From contig SEDG01000416.1 of the NCBI GenBank assembly GCA_004295885.1, positions 1 to 6,758 on the forward strand: DNA of 6,758 nucleotides. Direction: 5' to 3'. Source of the stretch: Pedobacter sp. (GTDB lineage: Bacteria; Bacteroidota; Bacteroidia; Sphingobacteriales; Sphingobacteriaceae). Position 1 is the stretch's first letter. Every line of letters begins with the position of its first letter. The notes below the pieces were generated by a model. That model was given only the letters and a program-made list of their open reading frames with translations. It ran no database searches and was not told where the DNA came from. Shown one piece after another: positions 1 to 5,506 of the stretch. Position numbers and translations under genes: made by a program.

Positions 1-378
1 AACGGTGTAACCAAAATTATCTTTCAAACTGGTTTTAGCGCCTTTGCTAATCAAATACTCCATCAGCTCAATGTTTGCATTACTTGCTGCAGAGTATAAA
101 TAGGTACGTCCATTTGAAACGATTTTATTAATGTCATTTCCTTTTTGAGCTAACATAAATTGAATAGTTTCCAATGAGGAATGAGCATTGATAGCGTAAA
201 CTACAGCATCAGCGCCATAAGGACCAGCGTCAGTTGCGCTGTTTCCTTTGGAAATCGCATTCTTTATTCCTTCAATACTCGGCTTCGCTTCCCAAAATGT
301 AGGATTATGGAAAACATTTTTTTGCCCAAATACACAAATGGAGCCGAACATTAAAAATGTTATTAAGAGTGTTTTCAT
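1..378 (-). CDS. Exported ankyrin-repeat protein, N-terminal part (cut by window edge)
   Basis: Only the first 126 codons are in the window; the frame is open to base 1, so the C-terminus lies outside. Residues 1-18 form a signal peptide (MKTLLITFLMFGSICVFG) followed by Gln, typical of Bacteroidota exported proteins. The rest reads as ankyrin-type helix-loop-helix units, for example the stretch NDINKIVSNGRTYLYSAAS and IELMEYLISKGAKTSLKDN. It is a clear paralogue of the divergent gene at 651-2144: over about 108 ungapped residues after the signal peptide roughly half are identical by hand count, including QKNVF, KGNS, GNDINK and SKGAK. By family, ankyrin repeats bind proteins; a periplasmic scaffold or inhibitor role is inference. 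The start is the only Met in front of the signal peptide. A TAnnTTTG box lies about 45 bases upstream. Confidence 0.9.
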   Translation of the reverse strand, partial: MKTLLITFLMFGSICVFGQKNVFHNPTFWEAKPSIEGIKNAISKGNSATDAGPYGADAVVYAINAHSSLETIQFMLAQKGNDINKIVSNGRTYLYSAASNANIELMEYLISKGAKTSLKDNFGYTV

Positions 379-422
379 TAATATTGATTTCTCTGCTATT
401 GCTTAACTATCTAATTGCTGCA

Positions 423-450
423 CAAATCTAATAAGAATTAGTCTAAATAA
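423..450 (-). promoter_or_regulatory. Promoter-like element of the leftward ankyrin gene
   Basis: Read on the minus strand, TTATTTAGACTAATTCTTAT (450 to 431) is followed directly by TAGATTTG (430 to 423), a perfect match to the Bacteroidota -7 box TAnnTTTG. It leaves a leader of about 40 bases before the ATG at 378. No TTTG -33 box is seen at the usual distance. The same 20-bp element, with 18 of 20 bases identical, precedes the paralogous gene on the other strand. A promoter is inferred from the consensus and from this conservation. Confidence 0.55.
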
Positions 451-583
451 GAATTGTTCTGCAGAAAAACTTTGTAACTATTTACAGGAATAAAGGCCTT
501 CAGCTATTAAAAAATGAAGAATTTTAGCTTTACCCTACTCCTACGTTTACAGCTACTACAAAAATAGTCATTAAATTTAATTT

Positions 584-611
584 TTATTTAGACTGATTCT
601 TGTTAATTTTA
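584..611 (+). promoter_or_regulatory. Promoter-like element of the rightward ankyrin gene (mirror copy)
   Basis: TTATTTAGACTGATTCTTGT (584-603) matches the element in front of the divergent paralogue at 18 of 20 positions, in inverted orientation. It is likewise followed directly by a -7-like box, TAATTTTA (604-611; one mismatch to TAnnTTTG). The distance to the start codon is also similar, 39 bases after the box here against 44 on the other side. This suggests that the promoter was duplicated with the gene and that both copies answer to the same signal. Confidence 0.5.
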
Positions 612-650
612 CCGAACAAATTAAACATAGCCCCTACATTCTTATAAATT

Positions 651-2144
651 ATGACCTGTTTAAAAATTAAAACTACGCTTGTTGCCATTTTAACACTTGT
701 TTCAGTTACTGCAATGGCTCAAAAAAATGTATTTCTTGACCAAGCATTTTGGAGAAACAACCCTACTGTTGAGCAAGTTAAGGCAGAAATAGCAAAAGGT
801 AATAGCCCATCAGAACTTAGTTCAAATAGTTTTGATGCTGTTGTAATGGCCATTAATGCAGGAGCGCCAACTGAATCAATCAAGTTTTTACTTACTCAGC
901 CAGGTAACGATATAAACAAACTAACACATGATGGTAGAACTTACATCTTTTGGAGTGCAAGCAGAGGAAATGTAGAATTGATGGAACATTTATTAAGTAA
1001 AGGTGCTAAACTTACCATTAAAGATAGCAACGGTTCAACACCACTTAATTTTGCTGCATCTGGTGGACAACAAAACACAAAAGTTTACGACTTATTAATA
1101 GCAAATGGAGCTGACTTAAAGAAAGATTTGAGCAGTCAAGGTGCAAATGCCTTGTTATTAACTATCCCATCTGCAAAAGATTTTACTTTGGTTGATTATT
1201 TTGTGGCAAAAGGTTTAAGCTTAAATAGTGTTGATGCAAAGGGTAATACTGCATTTAACTATGCTGCAAGGGCAGGAAATATTGAATTATTAAAAACGCT
1301 TGTTTCAAAAGGAGTTAAGTATACCGATAATGCTATGTTAATGGCTACACAAGGTGGAAGAGGTGCAACAGCAAATACATTAGAATTGTTCCAATACTTA
1401 GAAAGCTTAAAAATAAATCCGGCTGTAATTGGTCCAAATGGCGAAAATGTATTACACAACATTGCTAGAAAACCAAAACAAGAAGAAATCATTAAATACT
1501 TCATCTCTAAAGGTGTAGATATCAATAAAGCAGATAACGATGGGAACACGCCATTTATTAATGCTGCTGCATCTAATACAGACTTACGATTACTTACTTA
1601 CTTAAGTACTTTGGTTAAAAACATCAATAAAGCTAATATTAAAGGAGAAACTGCACTTACAATGGCTGTTCGTGGCAATACAGCAGATGCAGTCTCACTT
1701 TTACTTTCAAAAGGTGCTGATATTAATGTAGTTGATGCTGCTGGCGATAATTTAGTCGCCTATCTTATTCAAGGTTACAATCCACAAAGAGGGACTGAAC
1801 TTTTTGAAGCTAAACTTAAGTTATTACAAGAGAAAGGTATTGATTTCGCTAAAGCCCAGAAAAATGGAAATACTTTATATCACCTTGTGTTAGCTAAGGA
1901 AGATTTTGCTTTACTTAAGCGCATAGAAAGTTTTAAAGCTGATGTAAATGCAAAAAACAAGGAAGGAATTACTGCCTTGCACAAAGCTGCCATGACGGCG
2001 AAGGATGACAGTGTAATGAAATATTTGATTTCTCTCGGAGCAAAAAAAGATGCAGTAACAGAGTTTAAAGAAACTGCTTTCGATCTTGCTAAGGAAAACG
2101 AATACCTCTCTAAAAATAAAATAGGAATTGATTTTTTGAAATAA
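651..2144 (+). CDS. Exported ankyrin-repeat protein
   Basis: A 497-residue protein with a signal peptide (about residues 1-23, ending TAMA before Gln24) and then ankyrin repeats to the C-terminus, about eleven or twelve units. Repeat signatures include NGSTPLNFAASGG, KGNTAFNYAARAGNIELLKTL, DGNTPFINAAASN, KGETALTMAVRGN and KEGITALHKAAMT, each ending in a beta-hairpin of the type KGADINVVDA. No enzyme domain, membrane anchor or lipobox is visible, so it is probably a soluble periplasmic protein-binding scaffold. It faces a paralogue head-to-head, shares its upstream element, and ends at a strong terminator, so it is monocistronic. Some periplasmic ankyrin proteins in other bacteria support antioxidant enzymes (for example AnkB with a catalase in Pseudomonas). 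The damaged SOD gene downstream makes such a link thinkable here but unproven. Start: the ATG at 651 is the only one that gives a complete signal peptide. Confidence 0.93.
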   Translation: MTCLKIKTTLVAILTLVSVTAMAQKNVFLDQAFWRNNPTVEQVKAEIAKGNSPSELSSNSFDAVVMAINAGAPTESIKFLLTQPGNDINKLTHDGRTYIFWSASRGNVELMEHLLSKGAKLTIKDSNGSTPLNFAASGGQQNTKVYDLLIANGADLKKDLSSQGANALLLTIPSAKDFTLVDYFVAKGLSLNSVDAKGNTAFNYAARAGNIELLKTLVSKGVKYTDNAMLMATQGGRGATANTLELFQYLESLKINPAVIGPNGENVLHNIARKPKQEEIIKYFISKGVDINKADNDGNTPFINAAASNTDLRLLTYLSTLVKNINKANIKGETALTMAVRGNTADAVSLLLSKGADINVVDAAGDNLVAYLIQGYNPQRGTELFEAKLKLLQEKGIDFAKAQKNGNTLYHLVLAKEDFALLKRIESFKADVNAKNKEGITALHKAAMTAKDDSVMKYLISLGAKKDAVTEFKETAFDLAKENEYLSKNKIGIDFLK

Positions 2145-2167
2145 TCAATTAATTAATACTAAACCAA

Positions 2168-2212
2168 AACACCCTTATTATTGTTCTTTAACAAATTAAG
2201 GGTGTTTTTTTT
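2168..2212 (+). terminator. Intrinsic terminator after the ankyrin gene
   Basis: A perfect 10-bp stem, AACACCCTTA (2168-2177) with TAAGGGTGTT (2197-2206), runs into an eight-T tract (2205-2212). The loop contains a second stem, TTGTT/AACAA, around CTTT, which extends the hairpin. It starts 23 bases after the ankyrin stop and separates that gene from the SOD gene. Confidence 0.9.
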
Positions 2213-2246
2213 GTCCTTTTATTCTACCTAATTAAATCCTAAAATT

Positions 2247-2769
2247 ATGGAACCCATTAAAAGAAGAAAATTTATTGATTTATCGGTTAAAGCAGCAGGT
2301 GCGGTTACTTTTGCAAGTTTAGTTGGCTCATCATTTGATGTTTTTGCACTTGCTAATGAAAACGTTACAGCATTTACATTTTCTCAAATTTCCTTGCCTT
2401 ATGCCTACAATGCGTTAGAGCCTGCGATAGATGCGATGACAATGGAAATTCATTATACCAAACATCACGCCACCTATGTTAAAAACGTGAATGATGCCAT
2501 CAAGGTGGAAAATTTGACTTATAAAAATGAGTTGGAGTTCTTTTCTAATGCTTCAAAACTATCAGCAAAAGTTAGAAATAATGCTGGTGGAGTGTGGAAC
2601 CATAACTTTTTTTGGGAATCTATGCGTCCAGGACCTGCAACAAAACCAACTGGGAAACTGAAGGATGCAATTGATAAATCGTTCGGTTCTCTAGCTAATT
2701 TAAAAGATGAATTTGGTAAAGCTGCCCTAGGGCAATTTGTGGGAAAAAGTAGCACAACGAATGTTGTAG
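2247..2769 (+). pseudogene. Fe/Mn superoxide dismutase, Tat-exported, internal deletion with frameshift
   Basis: The N-terminal 164 residues are a typical Fe/Mn superoxide dismutase, an enzyme that turns superoxide into peroxide and oxygen. A twin-arginine-like signal (KRRKFIDLS plus a hydrophobic stretch to about residue 35) points to export. The alpha-hairpin domain is intact, with LPYAYNALEP, MEIHYTKHH (ligand His69, then Tyr77) and NNAGGVWNHNFFW (ligand His119). The match stops at FGKAALGQF (F164, base 2738). The expected GSGWAWL and DVWEHAYY blocks, with the last two metal ligands (Asp, His), are absent. One base later, in another frame, 2740-2769 reads WEKVAQRML and stop, which is the usual SOD C-terminus (NW-E-VA-R). 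So about 65-70 codons from the middle were lost, with a frameshift. The residual frame runs on to 2972 with 77 unrelated residues. An active enzyme is not expected. Confidence 0.87.
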
Positions 2770-3098
2770 ATTTTGTTTATTTCAAAATACTTTTTGCATT
2801 GTTCTGTGTGCCACAGTTCACGGATAATTCCTTACCTCACCCTGTAAAAGTTCTTGCTTTGGCTCATATTGTGCTCTTCCTCTCCTTGAATTGCCTTAAA
2901 GCACAGTTGTTCCTTTCCCTCTCTTCAAGGAGAGGGATGCAATGCCTAAACAATCATCACAATCTTTCATAGGGTGAGGTAGGATAGCATTCACATTTCA
3001 AAAACTATAAAATTCTAAAACTCTTTGGCGGAGGTAAACCCTGCCCCTACATCTCAACTTTATAATTTAACATTTTGATTAATGAAATATTTACATTT
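2770..3098. other. Non-coding stretch between the SOD remnant and the membrane operon
   Basis: No plausible gene is seen here. It holds the nested palindrome at 2833-2981, a degenerate relative of the operon operator at 2770-2796, and a short GC-rich imperfect palindrome at 3027-3045 (GGCGGAGG, then TAAA, then CCCTGCC). The last one is followed by GCCCCTACAT, a decamer also present at 630-639. Confidence 0.6.
2833..2981. repeat. Nested palindromic intergenic repeat
   Basis: The outer arms TACCTCACCCT (2833-2843) and AGGGTGAGGTA (2971-2981) are perfect inverted repeats of 11 bp. Inside, CCTCTCCTTGAA (2879-2890) pairs perfectly with 2924-2935. A local hairpin TCCCTCTC-TTCAAG-GAGAGGGA (2916-2937) competes for the right-hand arm. 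This CCTCACCC / CCTCTCC style is familiar from dispersed non-coding repeats in Bacteroidota; that is recollection, not a search result. It lies in the space after the broken SOD gene. No T tract follows the hairpins, so a terminator role is doubtful. Confidence 0.7.
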
Positions 3099-3115
3099 AC
3101 TTTGTATTACAAAGT
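3099..3115. promoter_or_regulatory. Perfect 8-1-8 palindrome, probable operator of the membrane operon
   Basis: ACTTTGTA-T-TACAAAGT is a perfect palindrome with 8-bp arms and one central base. It lies 31 bases before the ATG of the first operon gene. Its left arm contains TTTG, the -33 box of Bacteroidota promoters, so a bound protein would block the promoter. The -7 box expected near 3122 (TATTGCAT) is poor. A near copy occurs at 6355-6371. The size fits a dimeric winged-helix repressor, but no regulator gene is present to name it. Confidence 0.6.
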
Positions 3116-3146
3116 GCTTTTTATTGCATTAATAATTGTAACAGAA

Positions 3147-3647
3147 ATGAAAACAGAAGAAAAGAAGCTGAGGTTTCGTTTAAGGGTTAACATCATAATT
3201 ATTATAGTTGGCTTAGCCTTAAGTGGAATAACTGCATTCCCGATAGAAACTGAACTGGCTTATTTGGTTAATCATATTGATAATTTACCACCGCCATTGC
3301 AGCAGTGGTTACAAAATGTTTATAATGCCATAAAAAACACTAATCAGCATTATCCTTATCTAAGTTATGGAATAGATTGGCTTGCTTTTGCTCATGTAAT
3401 GCTTGCTATTCTTTTTATAGGGCCATTAAAAAACCCAATCAAAAATAAGTGGGTAATTCAATTTGGAATTATTTGTTGCATTTCAATAATTCCATTGGCC
3501 TTTATTGCTGGAACCATTAGACAAGTCCCCTTATTTTGGCGATTAATAGATTGTTCATTTGGCGTGATTGCAATCATCCCTCTAGGTTTATGCCTCTTAG
3601 ATATTAAGAAACTTGAAAAATTAAATGACTATGAAATTTACGTTTAA
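3147..3647 (+). CDS. Unrecognised four-helix inner-membrane protein
   Basis: A 166-residue membrane protein that I cannot assign to a named family. A basic N-terminus (KKLRFRLR, residues 6-13) precedes helix 1 (about 13-32). A loop of about 45 residues with a PPPLQQW segment (48-54) follows, then helix 2 (76-94), helix 3 (101-122), helix 4 (136-152) and a charged tail (DIKKLEKLNDYE). By the positive-inside rule both ends are cytoplasmic and the long first loop is periplasmic. A longer reading from a TTG at 3075 is open, but it would run through the palindromic operator and promoter; the ATG at 3147 also gives a better membrane-protein N-terminus. The next gene overlaps its end by 23 bases, so the two are translationally coupled with the DUF2809 protein. 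Confidence 0.85.
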   Translation: MKTEEKKLRFRLRVNIIIIIVGLALSGITAFPIETELAYLVNHIDNLPPPLQQWLQNVYNAIKNTNQHYPYLSYGIDWLAFAHVMLAILFIGPLKNPIKNKWVIQFGIICCISIIPLAFIAGTIRQVPLFWRLIDCSFGVIAIIPLGLCLLDIKKLEKLNDYEIYV

Positions 3648-4032
3648 CCGCTCCTATTTTATAGGATTCTCCCTCTTATTGGGAGTTGAAATAATTATTG
3701 GCTTTTTTATAAAGGATAATTGGATAAGAGCTTATTTTGGCGATTTTCTGGTTGTGATTTTACTTTATTGTTTTGTGAAAAGTTTTTTCATTGTAAAGGT
3801 TAGTCCGACATTATTTTGGGTTTTAATGTTCAGCTATTTGGTAGAAACCCTACAATATTTTCGCTTTGTGGAAATCATTCGTTTACAGCACATCCCACTT
3901 GCCAACACATTAATCGGAACGTCTTTTTCTTGGTTGGATATGTTGATGTACACCCTAGGCGTTTGTTTTGTAGCTATTATAGAATTGTTGAGAAGACAAC
4001 ATCAAACGGAAAAAGAATTAAAAATGTATTAA
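3625..4032 (+). CDS. DUF2809 family membrane protein
   Basis: A 135-residue protein matching the DUF2809 family by its conserved blocks: IKDNWIRAYFGDFLVVILLY (residues 27-46), VETLQYF (residues 73-79) and a GTSFSWLDMLMYTLG segment (98-112). Four membrane helices can be placed at about 10-26, 35-53, 62-80 and 103-121. The function of the family is unknown; small polytopic inner-membrane proteins of this kind are common in Bacteroidota and Firmicutes. It overlaps the 3' end of the previous gene by 23 bases, and only one base separates its stop from the next ATG, so the three genes form one operon. A second ATG at 3631 would shorten the protein by two residues (MKFTFN) and is equally possible. 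Confidence 0.9.
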   Translation: MTMKFTFNRSYFIGFSLLLGVEIIIGFFIKDNWIRAYFGDFLVVILLYCFVKSFFIVKVSPTLFWVLMFSYLVETLQYFRFVEIIRLQHIPLANTLIGTSFSWLDMLMYTLGVCFVAIIELLRRQHQTEKELKMY

Positions 4033-4033
4033 G

Positions 4034-4630
4034 ATGAGTGATTTTGTAAAAGAAGATTCGATAGTAAAAAAAATCTGGGGCAACACAGATACCATATTGT
4101 TCATTTTTGCTGGAGCAGCAGCAGAATTTAGCCTAAATAAAGCGGTTGATTGGTTATATTTTACAGGCAAGTTGCCTAAAGACCCTTTGGGTAGGTTATT
4201 TTCTACGGTCGCTTACGCACAAAAAATTGTTTTTGCAACTACAGAAAAAGCAAATGCTGCGATAGACCAAATTACAGCCATTCATCAAAATGTGGAAGCG
4301 GCCAGAAATACCAAAATACCTGATTGGGCTTATAGGGATGTTTTATTCATGTTGATTGACTATTCTATCCGTTCTTTTGAAATGTTAGAAAGAGAATTGA
4401 CCGACTTAGAAAAAGAAGAGATATTTGATACATTCAACCGTGTTGGGCAGAGAATGAAAATCAATGGATTACCAGCTAATTATAATGAATGGACAATCAT
4501 GCATAGCTCACAGCTGATGGAAAACCTTGCCTATGGTAAATTTTCAAAAGACCTTTACCAACAGTATTTCAAACATTTAGGTTTTGTAAGGTATAACTTG
4601 ATGAAAAAAATCCAAGCATTGGCAATGTGA
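4034..4630 (+). CDS. MpaB-type (DUF2236) oxygenase, probably 3'-truncated
   Basis: A 198-residue protein with the DUF2236 / rubber-oxygenase-like fold. Recognisable blocks are the N-terminal FAGAAAEFSLNKAVDW (25-40), the DPLGRLFST core motif (50-58), IHQNV (83-87, in place of the family H-x-x-V-x-G), WAYRDVLFMLIDYSIRSFEM (98-117) and LTDLEKEEIFDTFNRVG (122-138). Members are usually heme-binding oxygenases; the substrate here cannot be told. It is the last gene of the operon, one base after the DUF2809 stop. Family members normally continue for about 50 residues past the helix that here reads YFKHLGFVRYNLMKKIQALAM. The stop codon lies inside a 14-bp sequence that recurs at 4678-4691 as part of a repeat, so the natural 3' end was probably replaced. 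Whether the shortened protein folds is open. Confidence 0.8.
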   Translation: MSDFVKEDSIVKKIWGNTDTILFIFAGAAAEFSLNKAVDWLYFTGKLPKDPLGRLFSTVAYAQKIVFATTEKANAAIDQITAIHQNVEAARNTKIPDWAYRDVLFMLIDYSIRSFEMLERELTDLEKEEIFDTFNRVGQRMKINGLPANYNEWTIMHSSQLMENLAYGKFSKDLYQQYFKHLGFVRYNLMKKIQALAM

Positions 4631-4691
4631 GCTACGGTTTAAAGCTATAGGATTGATTTGAAAAGGAACGGAAAGTAGCAATGTGGGCTAC
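4622..4691. repeat. Direct repeat pair at the left flank of the palindromic element
   Basis: GCAATGTGAGCTAC (4622-4635) and GCAATGTGGGCTAC (4678-4691) match at 13 of 14 bases, 56 bases apart. The first copy supplies the TGA stop of the oxygenase gene. The second is part of a hairpin, AAGTAGC (4673-4679) with GCTACTT (4687-4693). The sequence between them is non-coding. These copies probably mark the left border of the repeat that follows. Confidence 0.55.
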
Positions 4692-4696
4692 TTCAG

Positions 4697-4898
4697 TCCC
4701 GCCATTCGCTTAAGCCTCTCCCAATGAAAAATCGGGATTCGGGCTAACGCTACTGTCGGGTTTAAGAACAAAGTTCGTGCACCAAGCAATCTCTCAAAAT
4801 TGAAACGCAGCGTTTGCCTTCCTAGCCCCGACTGCAACGTTACCCTACAGCAAGGAGAAATCCCGAATGTTCGGGAAAGCGTAAAGCGAAAGGCGGGA
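4697..4898. repeat. GC-rich palindromic repeat element, about 200 bp
   Basis: The ends TCCCGCCATTCGCTT (4697-4711) and AAGCGAAAGGCGGGA (4884-4898) are inverted repeats with 14 of 15 bases matching. Inside, 4741-4760 (GGGCTAACGCTACTGTCGGG) pairs with 4827-4845 at 16 of 19 positions with one gap. Local hairpins are TCCCGAA-TG-TTCGGGA (4861-4876), AAACGC-A-GCGTTT (4803-4815) and TCCCAAT/ATCGGGA (4719-4737). It codes for nothing plausible and is more GC-rich than its surroundings. Its build is like a REP- or MITE-type non-autonomous repeat; similar sequences are, from memory, dispersed in Pedobacter genomes. It fills the gap between the truncated oxygenase and the broken msrA. Confidence 0.75.
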
Positions 4899-4970
4899 AC
4901 TTACTCCCTACTTAGCACAAGCCTTGCGCTACAAAAAAAATTAGTGTTTAAGCCAGTCAATTTGCAATAT

Positions 4971-5356
4971 TTAACCCAACTTCCATTCTGGTCTTTCGAA
5001 ATGGCAAGTATAGCCATAAGGATGTTTTTGCAAATAATTCTGATGCTCTTCTTCAGCACTCCAAAAATCAGTCTCTGGAACAACCTCAGTTACAAGATAT
5101 CGTTTCCTTGCCTATTTGTAGTGGTAGGATTGTGTATTTGAAAGAAATATTCAAGCAATTTACGGTAGCTTAATTTTTCTGGGTCGAATGTAATTTCAAT
5201 TCCTTCTGCATGCGTACCATGATTCCTGTATGTCGCATTTGGAACATCGCCACCAGTATAACCAACCACAGTTGAAATTACGCCTGGATAATGGCGAAAA
5301 AGTTCTTCAACTCCCCAAAAACAACCACCAGCTAAAACTGCTTTCTCTGTATTCAT
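4971..5356 (-). pseudogene. msrA: Peptide-methionine (S)-S-oxide reductase, internal deletion with frameshift
   Basis: MsrA repairs oxidised methionine. Bases 5356 to 5096 encode the N-terminal part with the catalytic motif GGCFWG (Cys12), the GYTGGDVPNATYRNHGTHAE block and FFQIHNPTTTNRQGND. After GNDI the frame meets a stop (5090-5092). In another frame, 5093 to 4971 encodes 40 residues of the normal C-terminus: VTEVVPETDFWSAEEEHQNY (residues 1-20), then LQKHPYGYTCHFERPEWKLG and stop. What is missing is the G-T-x-Y-R-S-A-I-F-Y segment and the following helix, about 36 codons by comparison with MsrA of the same type from Mycobacterium as I remember it. The retained parts total 386 bases, so the loss is 3n+1 bases, which explains the frameshift. 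The 88-residue fragment that could be made lacks half the fold and should be inactive. Confidence 0.9.
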
Positions 5357-5377
5357 ATCTAATTTTCTTTAATAATA

Positions 5378-5408
5378 TAAAGTTACGATGTGTTATTATA
5401 GATGGCAA
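5378..5408 (-). promoter_or_regulatory. Possible promoter of msrA
   Basis: On the minus strand TTG (5408-5406) is followed after 20 bases by TAACTTTA (5385-5378), close to the TTTG-N19-TAnnTTTG consensus. The start codon at 5356 is 21 bases past the -7 box. It suggests that the pseudogene may still be transcribed. Confidence 0.35.
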
Positions 5409-5506
5409 TTTTGTCTGTATTTTAAAAGTCACAATTGAGACTTATAATTTTTAATCTAAATAACTATCTTTAAAACTCATCAATTTCAACAACCAGATTA
5501 TAAGAA

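Noticed and set aside
492..530. AAGGCCTT and an imperfect GCTA/TAGC stem between the ankyrin genes
   Set aside because: The stems are short and imperfect with no tract or partner site, so no function can be supported.
514..567. A 17-residue ORF, MKNFSFTLLLRLQLLQK, in the ankyrin intergenic region, like a clipped signal peptide
   Set aside because: Too short, no promoter or ribosome site, and no longer frame joins it; it may be chance in AT-rich DNA.
2740..2972. The SOD frame continuing to 2972 as a novel C-terminal domain
   Set aside because: The added 77 residues are translated palindromic repeat and non-coding DNA, and the true SOD end is visible in another frame.
3075..3146. A TTG start that would lengthen the four-helix protein by 24 residues
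   Set aside because: The added part translates the palindromic operator and promoter; the ATG at 3147 is better placed.
4673..4693. Hairpin AAGTAGC/GCTACTT as a terminator for the membrane operon
   Set aside because: No T tract follows, and the stem belongs to the repeat region.
4697..4898. CRISPR array or structured RNA gene in the GC-rich block
   Set aside because: There are no regularly spaced direct repeats, and the stems fit a palindromic repeat element; no known RNA family is recognised.
4800..5141. A plus-strand frame of 113 codons
   Set aside because: It lies across the palindromic repeat and antisense to msrA, and its product has no protein-like features.
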